Assembly (NCBI RefSeq): GCF_000786105.1 | Contig: NZ_JTEV01000015.1 | Span: 1 to 64,000, forward strand | DNA: 64,000 nt | Reading direction: 5' to 3' | Source of the DNA: Bdellovibrio sp. ArHS | GTDB lineage: Bacteria > Bdellovibrionota > Bdellovibrionia > Bdellovibrionales > Bdellovibrionaceae | Shown here: positions 1 through 7,602 of the stretch, in pieces | Layout of the letters: each line of letters begins with the position of its first letter | How positions within the stretch are numbered: the first letter of the stretch is position 1 | Notes under the pieces: generated by a model | The model's input: only the letters and a program-made list of their open reading frames with translations | Told to the model about the DNA's origin: nothing | The model's database searches: none | Translations under genes and position numbers: made by a program

Positions 1-54
1 GGAAAGAACCTTTACGGGCTCTTTCTCTTGTTTATTTGGTAGGTTCGGTTTCAT
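1..54 (-). CDS. 5' end of a gene cut by the window edge, probably rpoD
   Basis: An ATG at 54-52 on the minus strand opens 18 codons without a stop up to the edge (MKPNLPNKQEKEPVKVLS). A GGCGGGG stretch lies about 6 bases upstream as ribosome binding site. It starts 14 bases after the dnaG stop in the same direction. In the widespread rpsU-dnaG-rpoD arrangement the next gene is the primary sigma factor, so rpoD is the best guess. The visible residues carry no diagnostic motif, so the identity rests on position alone. Confidence 0.5.
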   Translation of the reverse strand, partial: MKPNLPNKQEKEPVKVLS

Positions 55-68
55 CAATACCCCGCCTT

Positions 69-1928
69 TTACCCTTTATTCAGAGAGATTCGGTTTCTCT
101 GAATATTCATAATCTGTTCCAACTTTTCCGAACTAGGTTCGTTTTTAAGATCTCGTGCTAATTGCTTTGCTTGCTCTCTTAAGAAATTTTCCCGCACGCG
201 TTTAAAGCAATCACGCAAGAGCTTCACTTCAGCCTCTTCGTCGAACCCTGGCTCGGTTTCAGCTTGTGGACCGGCTTGAAATAAATATTCAGGCTGATCG
301 ACGTAAGAGACAAGCAGACTGGTCAACTTATCAAACTTATTAAGATCTTGTCTATACACATCCGTCGCCTTTTCGAGGATCTTTTTCACTCCGTCGTGAG
401 CGACGCTCTCAAGCAACTTTTCATTCACAAATTGATCAAAATTGGCACGACTTTTGAGTACCAATCCTAATAGCAGAAGTTCTGCTTTTGAGGCCCCTTT
501 AAGGCTGATTTTGCCTCCTTCTACTGAAGAAGACACCGCTTCTGGCACCGCCGGGTTAGTCGACGGGCTTGGCTGCACCGTCCTAGTCATGCCGGGGCGG
601 TTCTGAGTATATCCAGGGGCACTGCCTTGTATTCCAACAGCTTGACGCAACCAGGGCAAAGTAACGCTCATTTTTTGAGCGGCTTCGGCCAAATAAAGAT
701 CCCTGAGACGAAGATCGGGGATGGCTTCAAACAAAGGCTTTAGTTTATCCGCCAGCTTCACTTTTTCCGAAGCTTCACCGCGATACCCTTCCATCCAGCG
801 AGCTAAAATCATCACGAAAAGATCAGGGGCCCTGTCTAATTCCGCCTTCAAAGCCTCTGCACCGTATTTTTTCACATAATCGTCAGGGTCCATGCTGTTC
901 GGTAAAGTCAGCCCCTTAGGGTAAAGATCCGCCGCCAAGAGAATCGGCAGACTGCGCTCAGCGGCTTCCATTCCTGCCGAATCGCCATCAAACATGGCCA
1001 CCACGTTTTTCGTCATGCGCTTAAGCATTTTCCCGTGATCCGGAGTTAAGGCCGTGCCCATGGTCGCAACCACGTTACGAATACCCGCCTGATACAATGA
1101 AACCAGATCCATATAGCCCTCGACAATAAGGGCCATGTCATCACTGCGAATATACCGGGCTGTTTGCGAAAGTCCGTAAAGAACTTTTCCTTTAATAAAT
1201 ACCGGCGTCTCGGGAGAGTTTAAATACTTCGGCTCGTTTTCTTTTTTCTCTAAATAACGTCCACCAAAAGCAATAGGCTCACCCATTGCCGAGAAAATCG
1301 GGAACATCAGTCGGTCACGGAAAATATCAAAGTAACCGGACTTATTGGTACGAGCCTTTACCAGGCGCGCCTCTTCCGCCAAGGCCATCGAGATATTATG
1401 AGAAGCCAAATACTTCTCCAACCCATCCCATTCGGCCACGGCGTAGCCGATCCCGAAAGTCTCAATGACTTCTTTAGAAAGACCGCGACTGGCGATGTAT
1501 TTCTTCACCGGATGATCGTGAGGAACACGGTGAAGTTGCTCTGAAAAGTAATGAGCCGCGAGCTTATTTACTTTTAACAACAACTTCTTTTTTTCGGCGA
1601 CCTGATCTTGAGCCGCTTCGTTCTTTTCCGGGGCCGGCATCGGAATACTGGCGCGATTTGCCAGGTACTCGACGGCCTCTGGGAAACTCATGCCCTGATA
1701 ATCGCGCAAGAACGAAAACATGTTTCCGCTCTTGTGACACCCAAAGCAGTGATAGACTTGTTTTGTCTCAGAAACAGAGAACGACGCCGTTTTTTCGACG
1801 TGATCAGGAAATGGACAGCGGCCCATAAGGCCGCTACCACTAGGTTTCAACTGAGTGTATTGAGAGATGATGTCGACAAGGTTGTTGGCCTCGGAAACCC
1901 TCTCAATAAAGTCCTGAGAAAATCGCAT
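69..1928 (-). CDS. dnaG: DNA primase DnaG
   Basis: Synthesises the RNA primers for replication, working with the replicative helicase. The 619-residue length fits the family. The N-terminal zinc finger is visible as C38, H43, C61 and C64. The catalytic core follows, with a TOPRIM domain: the conserved Glu is E270 in LIVEGYMD, and the metal-binding DGD is at 314-316. A weakly conserved region from about 440 on matches the helicase-interacting C-terminus. It sits between yqeY (17-base gap) and the start of a probable rpoD, as in the macromolecular synthesis operon. The ATG start is supported by that short gap and by the canonical beginning of the zinc-binding domain. Confidence 0.97.
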   Translation of the reverse strand: MRFSQDFIERVSEANNLVDIISQYTQLKPSGSGLMGRCPFPDHVEKTASFSVSETKQVYHCFGCHKSGNMFSFLRDYQGMSFPEAVEYLANRASIPMPAPEKNEAAQDQVAEKKKLLLKVNKLAAHYFSEQLHRVPHDHPVKKYIASRGLSKEVIETFGIGYAVAEWDGLEKYLASHNISMALAEEARLVKARTNKSGYFDIFRDRLMFPIFSAMGEPIAFGGRYLEKKENEPKYLNSPETPVFIKGKVLYGLSQTARYIRSDDMALIVEGYMDLVSLYQAGIRNVVATMGTALTPDHGKMLKRMTKNVVAMFDGDSAGMEAAERSLPILLAADLYPKGLTLPNSMDPDDYVKKYGAEALKAELDRAPDLFVMILARWMEGYRGEASEKVKLADKLKPLFEAIPDLRLRDLYLAEAAQKMSVTLPWLRQAVGIQGSAPGYTQNRPGMTRTVQPSPSTNPAVPEAVSSSVEGGKISLKGASKAELLLLGLVLKSRANFDQFVNEKLLESVAHDGVKKILEKATDVYRQDLNKFDKLTSLLVSYVDQPEYLFQAGPQAETEPGFDEEAEVKLLRDCFKRVRENFLREQAKQLARDLKNEPSSEKLEQIMNIQRNRISLNKG

Positions 1929-1945
1929 GAACCGTCCAGGTGCCT

Positions 1946-2392
1946 TTATGCAAGTTTAGATTTGATAATTTCGCTGACGACTTTGTTGTCCGCCGCGCCA
2001 CCAGAACGAGCGATGACTTCTTTCATCACAGGTCCCATGTCTTTCACCGTTTTTGCACCTGTTGCCGCAATGACTTCAGTGACTAGAGCTTCGATTTGTT
2101 CACGGCTCATTTGCGCAGGCAAATAAACTTCAAGAACTTTCAATTCGGCAGATTCCTGATCCACAAGATCTTGGCGACCCGCTTGTTGGAATTGTTCGAT
2201 AGATTCTTTTCTTTGCTTAACAAGTTTTTTTACTACGCCAAGAACTTCGTCGCCTGTGATTGGGTTCGGGCGCATGTCGATTTCGCGGTTTTTGATCGCA
2301 GCTTGGAGCATACGAAGCGCTCCCAATTTAACACTGTCTTTTGCGATCATCGCGGCTTTGATATCCGCTGTGACTTGATCTCTGATTTCCAT
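1946..2392 (-). CDS. yqeY: GatB/YqeY domain protein
   Basis: A 148-residue protein of the YqeY family, which resembles the C-terminal tRNA-binding part of the amidotransferase subunit GatB. It starts MEIRDQVTADIKAAMIAKD and has the family pattern of charged helices, ending in a small domain with AATGAKTVKDMGPVMK. Its exact role is not settled; association with tRNA metabolism is inferred from homology. It lies between rpsU and dnaG, a placement common in Gram-positives and several proteobacterial lineages. A GGAGGTATCA site just upstream of the ATG gives strong initiation. Confidence 0.93.
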   Translation of the reverse strand: MEIRDQVTADIKAAMIAKDSVKLGALRMLQAAIKNREIDMRPNPITGDEVLGVVKKLVKQRKESIEQFQQAGRQDLVDQESAELKVLEVYLPAQMSREQIEALVTEVIAATGAKTVKDMGPVMKEVIARSGGAADNKVVSEIIKSKLA

Positions 2393-2488
2393 TGATACCT
2401 CCGAGAGTAAGACTGTTCAAAAAGGCGCAGCCGCAAGAAGTTCAATGAAGTCGGATGGGTCTTATTCAACAGTCTGTCTGTAAGAACA

Positions 2489-2511
2489 GAGGCGACCTTT
2501 TGGGCCGCCTC
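2489..2511 (-). promoter_or_regulatory. Hairpin between rpsU and yqeY
   Basis: The arms 2489-2497 and 2503-2511 form a 9-pair stem (one G-U pair) with a 5-base loop. No U-run follows on the minus strand, so it is unlikely to be a full terminator. A second, wider pairing exists between GACTGTT at 2411-2417 and AACAGTC at 2468-2474. A processing site or attenuator that uncouples S21 level from dnaG/rpoD is a reasonable inference. Confidence 0.45.
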
Positions 2512-2539
2512 CTGAATAACTATCTTCACAAAGGAAGGA

Positions 2540-2740
2540 CTAGTCGTTCCAGCCTTTTCTCGATTTTTTTACAGCGCGTTTACGAGCTGCAAGAGACTTC
2601 TTTTTAAGTCTTACTGAGGGCTTTTCAAAGTGTTCACGTTTTTTCACTTCAGAAAGAATACCTGCTTTTTCGCAAGATTTTTTGAATTTTCTGAATGCAG
2701 ATTCAAAAGACTCACCGTCTTTGATCTTAACCATTGCCAC
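2540..2740 (-). CDS. rpsU: 30S ribosomal protein S21
   Basis: Small-subunit protein S21, first gene of the rpsU-yqeY-dnaG run. The core [17 protein letters not shown] and the basic tail [14 protein letters not shown] are typical. The open frame extends upstream to 2791, but the GTG at 2740-2738 is preferred: it gives 66 residues, aligns with the usual N-terminus (VAMVKIK against MPVIKVR) and has AGGTG six bases upstream. An ATG at 2734 is the alternative start. S21 in this position is known to be co-regulated with primase and sigma factor. Confidence 0.93.
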   Translation of the reverse strand: MAMVKIKDGESFESAFRKFKKSCEKAGILSEVKKREHFEKPSVRLKKKSLAARKRAVKKSRKGWND

Positions 2741-2781
2741 GACAATCACCTGCCCTTCGAATGTGGAAAATGAGAGATGAG

Positions 2782-2810
2782 TGTATAACAAAGCGGCAGA
2801 AAAGGCGCAA
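2782..2810 (-). promoter_or_regulatory. Candidate promoter for the rpsU operon
   Basis: Read on the minus strand, TTGCGC (2810-2805) and TATACA (2787-2782) are separated by 17 bases, a sigma-70 type layout about 42 bases ahead of the proposed rpsU start. Both hexamers match consensus only partly, so this is a candidate. Confidence 0.4.
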
Positions 2811-3094
2811 GTCTCGGGGTCTTAACGCGTCGAATTATTATTTCTAAGAGGACTTGCCTTCCAGGCACCCCAATGCGCTCTGCTAAAATTCAACAAAAAC
2901 AACCTGAAATAATATTTAAGTGTCTGATTTTAAAAGACTTAATAGAAACCATCTAAACCAAAACAGGAATGCGACCTTTCATTCAAAACCCGAAAAGCAT
3001 CATGTGCAAGCCTGTTGCAATCAAAAGAGATTCATCCCAAATGCCACAAATTAGTTTATAAACTCCCTCAGCTCATAAAGGAGTTTATATCACC
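2811..3094. other. Intergenic region between divergent rpsU and terC-like genes
   Basis: No convincing gene in any frame. It must hold the terC-like promoter; AT-rich stretches around 2905-2945 and 3050-3060 are possible -10 regions, but none is clear. A short inverted repeat TGCCT-TCC-AGGCA lies at 2855-2867. AAAGGAG about ten bases before 3095 is the ribosome binding site of the next gene. Confidence 0.5.
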
Positions 3095-3847
3095 ATGATG
3101 GAAATGCTTTCGAATCCTCAAATCTGGATTGCCTTCGGTACTTTGTTCGCTTTGGAACTGGTCCTGGGAATCGACAACGTTATCTTTATTTCAATTCTGG
3201 CGGGAAAACTGCCTAAGGACCAACAGCAAAAGGCGCGTATGACGGGCCTGGGGCTGGCAGTTTTGACTCGTATTCTGCTACTGTTCTCTCTGTCTTGGAT
3301 CATCGGTTTGACCGAGCCTATTTTTTCAGTCATGGATCACGAAATTTCTGGGCGCGATCTTATTCTTCTTCTGGGCGGTTTGTTTCTTCTTGTTAAAAGT
3401 ACCGCCGAAATTCATCACAAGCTAGAAGGAGTCGAAGGTAGCCAGTCCAAAAACGTCGCCCATTCTTTCGGTGCAGTTATCGTGCAGATCCTTCTTTTGG
3501 ATATCGTTTTTTCACTCGATTCTGTGATCACTGCCGTCGGGATGGTGAAAGAATTGTCCGTGATGATTGCGGCAGTTCTGGCCTCGACCGCTGTTATGAT
3601 TTTTTCGGCGAAAACAATCAGCGATTTTGTCGATTCGCATCCGTCTTTGAAGATCCTTGCTTTGAGCTTCCTATTGATGATTGGCTTCACCTTGATCGTC
3701 GAAGCTTTGGAAGTGCATATTCCCAAAGGATATGTTTACTTCGCCATGGCCTTTTCTATCGGCGTGGAAATGCTGAATATTCGTATGCGTAAAGCCAGTG
3801 CCAAAGACCACGTTAAACTTCGTGAAAGAATCGCGGAGGAAAAGTAG
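3095..3847 (+). CDS. TerC family integral membrane protein
   Basis: A 250-residue polytopic inner-membrane protein with about seven hydrophobic segments. The family hallmarks are visible: ELVLGIDNVIFISILAGKLP near the N-terminus and the second acidic repeat LDIVFSLDSVITAVGM near residue 137. These intramembrane Asp/Asn residues are the presumed metal site of TerC/Alx-type transporters, some of which export manganese. AAAGGAG lies upstream; an ATG at 3098 is equally possible. The stop overlaps the next start by one base, so the two genes are translationally coupled. Substrate not determinable here. Confidence 0.9.
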   Translation: MMEMLSNPQIWIAFGTLFALELVLGIDNVIFISILAGKLPKDQQQKARMTGLGLAVLTRILLLFSLSWIIGLTEPIFSVMDHEISGRDLILLLGGLFLLVKSTAEIHHKLEGVEGSQSKNVAHSFGAVIVQILLLDIVFSLDSVITAVGMVKELSVMIAAVLASTAVMIFSAKTISDFVDSHPSLKILALSFLLMIGFTLIVEALEVHIPKGYVYFAMAFSIGVEMLNIRMRKASAKDHVKLRERIAEEK

Positions 3848-4779
3848 TGTCTTCCCAGCGCCAACAGGATTCTTATTGGATGCGCAAGGCCCTGCATCTT
3901 GCGCGTAAAGCGGCGGTTAAGGGAGAAGTTCCTGTCGCCGCCATTCTGGTGGGACCTGAGGGCCTTATTTCCTGGGCTGTGAACACGCGCGAAAGACAAC
4001 AAACCCCCTTGGGTCATGCGGAACTTTTCGCGCTTCATAAAGCTTCTCAGAAAAAACACAGTTGGCGATTGAGCGACTGCACTCTTTATGTAACCTTAGA
4101 GCCCTGCGTGATGTGTGCGGGCGCTATTCAACAGGCGCGTCTGAAGCGGGTTGTTTATGGCGCTTCTGACCCAAAGGGTGGCGCCGTTCAAAGTCTTTAT
4201 CAAGTCCTCAGCGACTCTCGATTGAACCATCAAGTCGAAATCACCCCGGGGGTTCTTGCCGACGAATGCGCCGCTCTTATTCAAAGCTTTTTTCAAGATC
4301 GTCGCGAAGAAAAAAAGACCGAACAGTCGCAAAAGATTTTTCGCGACAGAGCCTCGGTTGTAGTCGTGCACAAAAATCAAATTTTAGGCTTCCACGCTGT
4401 CGATCCAACGTCGAAAATGCCCTACTTTTTTTTACCGGGGGGCGCAATTGAACCCGGAGAAAGTCTGCCCGACGCCGCCGCCCGCGAGTGCTTGGAAGAG
4501 ACTGGCTACAAAGTTCGCATCCTTGAAGAAACCGCTTTTGAAAGGAAGTACGATTTTCCTTGGAACGGAAAAATTAACGCGTGCCGAACGGTGTTCTATT
4601 TGGCGGTGTTGGATCAAGAATGGACTCCGCCTCACAAAGTGGAGGATGCCGACTATCACAAAGGTGTTGCCTGGATAAGCGCAAAAGATGCCTCACAGAT
4701 CTTTTCATATAACAAAGAGATCCTTTGGGCCGTGCAAAAATTGCTGAAAACCGCCCAAAAGAAATCCGCCTTGCGCTGA
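3847..4779 (+). CDS. tRNA adenosine deaminase (TadA) fused to a Nudix hydrolase
   Basis: Residues 8-150 are a complete TadA domain, which converts adenosine-34 of tRNA-Arg to inosine: catalytic H57-A-E59 and zinc ligands C87 and C90 in EPCVMC. Residues 165-300 are a Nudix domain with an intact Nudix box running from G199 through E205, R213, E214, E217, E218 and G220. A charged linker (DRREEKKTEQ) joins them. Stand-alone TadA is about 150-170 residues, so this 310-residue protein is a true fusion in one frame. The Nudix substrate is unknown; damaged or modified nucleotides are possible. It starts with GTG overlapping the terC stop, with GGAGGAAAA upstream. Confidence 0.92.
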   Translation: MSSQRQQDSYWMRKALHLARKAAVKGEVPVAAILVGPEGLISWAVNTRERQQTPLGHAELFALHKASQKKHSWRLSDCTLYVTLEPCVMCAGAIQQARLKRVVYGASDPKGGAVQSLYQVLSDSRLNHQVEITPGVLADECAALIQSFFQDRREEKKTEQSQKIFRDRASVVVVHKNQILGFHAVDPTSKMPYFFLPGGAIEPGESLPDAAARECLEETGYKVRILEETAFERKYDFPWNGKINACRTVFYLAVLDQEWTPPHKVEDADYHKGVAWISAKDASQIFSYNKEILWAVQKLLKTAQKKSALR

Positions 4780-4808
4780 GGGCCTTAAGGCTGTTACAAC
4801 GGCCTTTC

Positions 4809-6284
4809 ATGACAACGACAAAATTTACTGACCTCCCCTTGATAGCCCCTCTTCAATTCGCACTTAAAGAAGCAGGATATGAAACCCCAACACCCATTCA
4901 GTTGGCCTCCATTCCTGTACTTTTACAGGGGAAGGACCTTCTCGGAATCGCACAAACAGGAACCGGAAAAACTGCCGCGTTCAGCCTACCTATTTTGCAG
5001 AACCTGGCAAAACATCAATCTCGCCCGGAAGCAAAATGCCCGCGAGCTTTGATCCTAACGCCGACGCGTGAACTTGCGATTCAGATTCACGAAAACATTG
5101 AGGCCTACAGCAAACACTTAAAGCTTAAACATGCCGTCATCTATGGTGGCGTCGGGCAAAATCCCCAAGTCCGAGCCTTGCAAGCTGGTGTCGACATTCT
5201 GGTCGCCACTCCGGGACGCCTGTTGGATTTGTTTTCGCAAAAGTTTTTGCGTCTGGATAAAGTTGAAATTTTCGTTTTGGATGAAGCCGATCGCATGCTC
5301 GACATGGGTTTCATGCAAGATATTAAACGTATTTTGCCTTTGCTTCCCAAAAAGCGTCACAACTTGTTTTTCTCGGCGACAATGCCTCCCGAGATTTCAA
5401 AGTTAGCGCATAATATTTTAGTGAATCCGGAAAAGGTGGAAGTCACTCCGACATCTTCGACCGCCGAAAAGGTGGATCAGACGGTGATGTACGTGGAGAA
5501 GAAAGATAAGCTTGATCTTTTGATCCACCTTCTTAACGACAACGATCTCTATAAAGTCTTGGTTTTTGTGCAAATGAAGCACGGCGCGAATCGTGTGGTA
5601 GATAAATTGGTGAAAGCCAACATTTCCGCTGCGGGTATTCACGGAGATAAATCGCAGTCCGCTCGCCAACGTGCTCTTGAAGATTTCCGCAATGGTGATG
5701 TTCGGGTTTTAGTGGCGACAGATATTGCCGCTCGTGGAATTGATATCGAAGGCATTACTCACGTTATTAATCTTGAAGTGCCTCACATCCCCGAAAGTTA
5801 CGTTCACCGCATTGGGCGAACAGCTCGCGCGGGAGCTTCCGGTGCCGCCATTTCATTCTGTACTGCCGAGGAAAAATCCTTCATGTACGCGATTGAAAAG
5901 GTCACTCGCCAGCCGGTTCCTTTGGTCAAAAATCAACCTTACCATTCTGAGGCCATTGAAAAAGCGCAGGTTTTAAGTGCCGGCAAGGCCAAGGCGATCT
6001 TAGAAGGTCAGCGTCTAGAAAACAGAGCCAAGAATCGTGCGGGCCAAAAGCCGAAACACGCTTCTGGTGGCCATAGTAGCCATGGTGGCGGCAGACCCCA
6101 CAAGTCTGCTGATTCTCACAAAAGAAAAGCCTCTCATAGCGGTGGAGAAGACAGACCGCAAAAAGCGGCTTCTCACAAAAGTGGGGCTTCACAAAGCAGT
6201 GGCCCCAATAAGAGTCCTGCTGGAAAAAAGGCGGACGCGCAAAAACCTAAAAGAAGATTTTTTGGATTTGGCAGAAAGGGCTAA
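4809..6284 (+). CDS. DEAD-box ATP-dependent RNA helicase, RhlE type
   Basis: About 491 residues. All helicase motifs are present: Q motif (TPTPIQLASIP), Walker A AQTGTGKT, PTRELA, TPGR, DEAD, SAT, and HRIGRTARAG. The last ~110 residues are a low-complexity basic tail rich in His, Ser, Gly and Lys, ending KRRFFGFGRKG, typical of RhlE-type helicases acting on ribosome assembly or mRNA decay. The frame is open from 4725, inside the previous gene, but ATG 4809 (MTTTKFTDLPL) begins the conserved part and lies 29 bases past the tadA stop. The ribosome binding site is weak. The 3' end overlaps the convergent gene by four bases. Confidence 0.95.
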   Translation: MTTTKFTDLPLIAPLQFALKEAGYETPTPIQLASIPVLLQGKDLLGIAQTGTGKTAAFSLPILQNLAKHQSRPEAKCPRALILTPTRELAIQIHENIEAYSKHLKLKHAVIYGGVGQNPQVRALQAGVDILVATPGRLLDLFSQKFLRLDKVEIFVLDEADRMLDMGFMQDIKRILPLLPKKRHNLFFSATMPPEISKLAHNILVNPEKVEVTPTSSTAEKVDQTVMYVEKKDKLDLLIHLLNDNDLYKVLVFVQMKHGANRVVDKLVKANISAAGIHGDKSQSARQRALEDFRNGDVRVLVATDIAARGIDIEGITHVINLEVPHIPESYVHRIGRTARAGASGAAISFCTAEEKSFMYAIEKVTRQPVPLVKNQPYHSEAIEKAQVLSAGKAKAILEGQRLENRAKNRAGQKPKHASGGHSSHGGGRPHKSADSHKRKASHSGGEDRPQKAASHKSGASQSSGPNKSPAGKKADAQKPKRRFFGFGRKG

Positions 6285-6553
6285 GGCCCTTTCACTTCAA
6301 CAATCTTTCGCGTCTTTTGTTCGACGAAAAATTTCACGGGTTTCTTCAACTTCTGGCTCTTTTTAAGATTTTCAAGAAAGGGCTCGTTGCCAGTCAGCTC
6401 ATAAACACTGGGATGAAGTTTAAATGAAACCCGCACTTTGCTGTTGGCAGTTTCAATTTTATAAACACTGTCGGTAAATGATTGCGTTTTTGGTGCAGGC
6501 ATTTCAGCCCAGGTTAACTGCGTAAATAGCAAAGCCACTAGCATTGACTTCAT
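6281..6553 (-). CDS. Small exported protein of unknown function, partner of the deamidase gene
   Basis: 90 residues with a clear signal peptide (MKSMLVALLFTQLTWA) cut near residue 16-17, leaving a basic 74-residue mature protein with no Cys. I recognise no family. Its ATG overlaps the stop of the upstream deamidase-like gene (ATGA, 6553-6550), so the two are translationally coupled. Chaperone, inhibitor or co-secreted factor for that enzyme are possibilities by context only. The stop region overlaps the convergent helicase end. Confidence 0.75.
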   Translation of the reverse strand: MKSMLVALLFTQLTWAEMPAPKTQSFTDSVYKIETANSKVRVSFKLHPSVYELTGNEPFLENLKKSQKLKKPVKFFVEQKTRKIVEVKGP

Positions 6554-7488
6554 CTTGCCTCCTCAAACCGCTCGTCCTCGCGGTCGGAAGCCAACATTCT
6601 CTGCTCTTCCTGACGAGCCTCTAGTTCGTGTTGCGCTTGAACCGTATCTGCGGCATGCCACTTCAAGCGATTTGGATCTTTCTTTGCCGACGGAAGTGTT
6701 TCGCCACGCAAAGGCCCGAGGTTGAATCGATCGGTGACGTAAGCCAGTGCTTCTTTTTTATCCTGAGAAGTCGTCAATAAGGTATCGGTCCACTGTTTCA
6801 CTGGAACAGGTTTATCATATAAAGCCGGATCTAAAACGCGCAGCTCAATTCCCTTATTTGTTTTCACCGCCACGACTGGAGCTACGTGGTAATTCCAAAT
6901 GTTCTGATCTTCATAAACCCGCTTTTCTTCCGGGATCACTAGACGACCTTCTAAAAACATTTTTGCGACTCGGATTCCCTTCTTCTCCATTTGTTGGGAA
7001 AAAATATGCGCCCGTGCATAACAGCCATTTGAGGTGGCGCCAAAGGCATAGCGTTCATCCTTCGCAAAATCACTGAAGATCTTGGCCGCTTCTTCTTCAG
7101 TTAAAACAGAAACCGGAATGTCTCCGGCAGCTGTTTTTTGCAGAGTGACTGTGGGGTAAACGACTCCTTTATATTTTGCAGATTTCGGGTCGCAGATTTC
7201 CGATTTGTTAAAGCTATCCAAAGATTTTGCAAGAGACTGATAGAACTCTTTATAGTCCGTCATCTTTGCCGAGGTTCCCGCTTGTGAAGCGGCGTTATTA
7301 TCGGGAAGCAAAGATTCTTCATAAACCCCGGCAGAGCTACAAAGTTCTTCCGCGAGAAAACGATCTCGCGACGAAAAATCGTCAGGAGCTGACTGAACAA
7401 GCTCTTTAAACTGACATGCCTCTGTGGGCGTTAAAGCCCAGGAAGTTTGAACTATTAAAAGTGAAAAAAATAAGGCGACCAAACGCAT
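6550..7488 (-). CDS. Predicted secreted protein-glutamine glutaminase (protein deamidase)
   Basis: 312 residues with an N-terminal signal peptide (MRLVALFFSLLIVQTSWA). The central part resembles the protein-glutaminase domain of Chryseobacterium, which deamidates glutamine side chains in intact proteins. A Cys-His-Asp triad is visible: C156 in NGCYARAH, H201 in WNYHVAP and D220 in VLDPAL, in the order and spacing of that family. Residues 20-145 may be a propeptide, as the known enzyme is made as a proenzyme. The C-terminal ~40 residues are highly charged. Export suggests periplasmic or extracellular targets, plausibly host-cell proteins during predation; that is inference. Confidence 0.8.
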   Translation of the reverse strand: MRLVALFFSLLIVQTSWALTPTEACQFKELVQSAPDDFSSRDRFLAEELCSSAGVYEESLLPDNNAASQAGTSAKMTDYKEFYQSLAKSLDSFNKSEICDPKSAKYKGVVYPTVTLQKTAAGDIPVSVLTEEEAAKIFSDFAKDERYAFGATSNGCYARAHIFSQQMEKKGIRVAKMFLEGRLVIPEEKRVYEDQNIWNYHVAPVVAVKTNKGIELRVLDPALYDKPVPVKQWTDTLLTTSQDKKEALAYVTDRFNLGPLRGETLPSAKKDPNRLKWHAADTVQAQHELEARQEEQRMLASDREDERFEEAR

Positions 7489-7602
7489 GCCCTTCTTTTC
7501 GGAAGCTTTGCCTTTTCGCCCAAGAGGGGTTGACCTGGACTTTCGCCCGTTTTCGCAAAAGAAGTTGTGGCCCTGAGCAAGGGCGTTTGTTTAAGTTTTT
7601 AT

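Noticed and set aside
2347-2529. 60-codon open frame between yqeY and rpsU
   Set aside because: It overlaps the yqeY start and runs through the hairpin region, with no ribosome binding site or recognisable protein.
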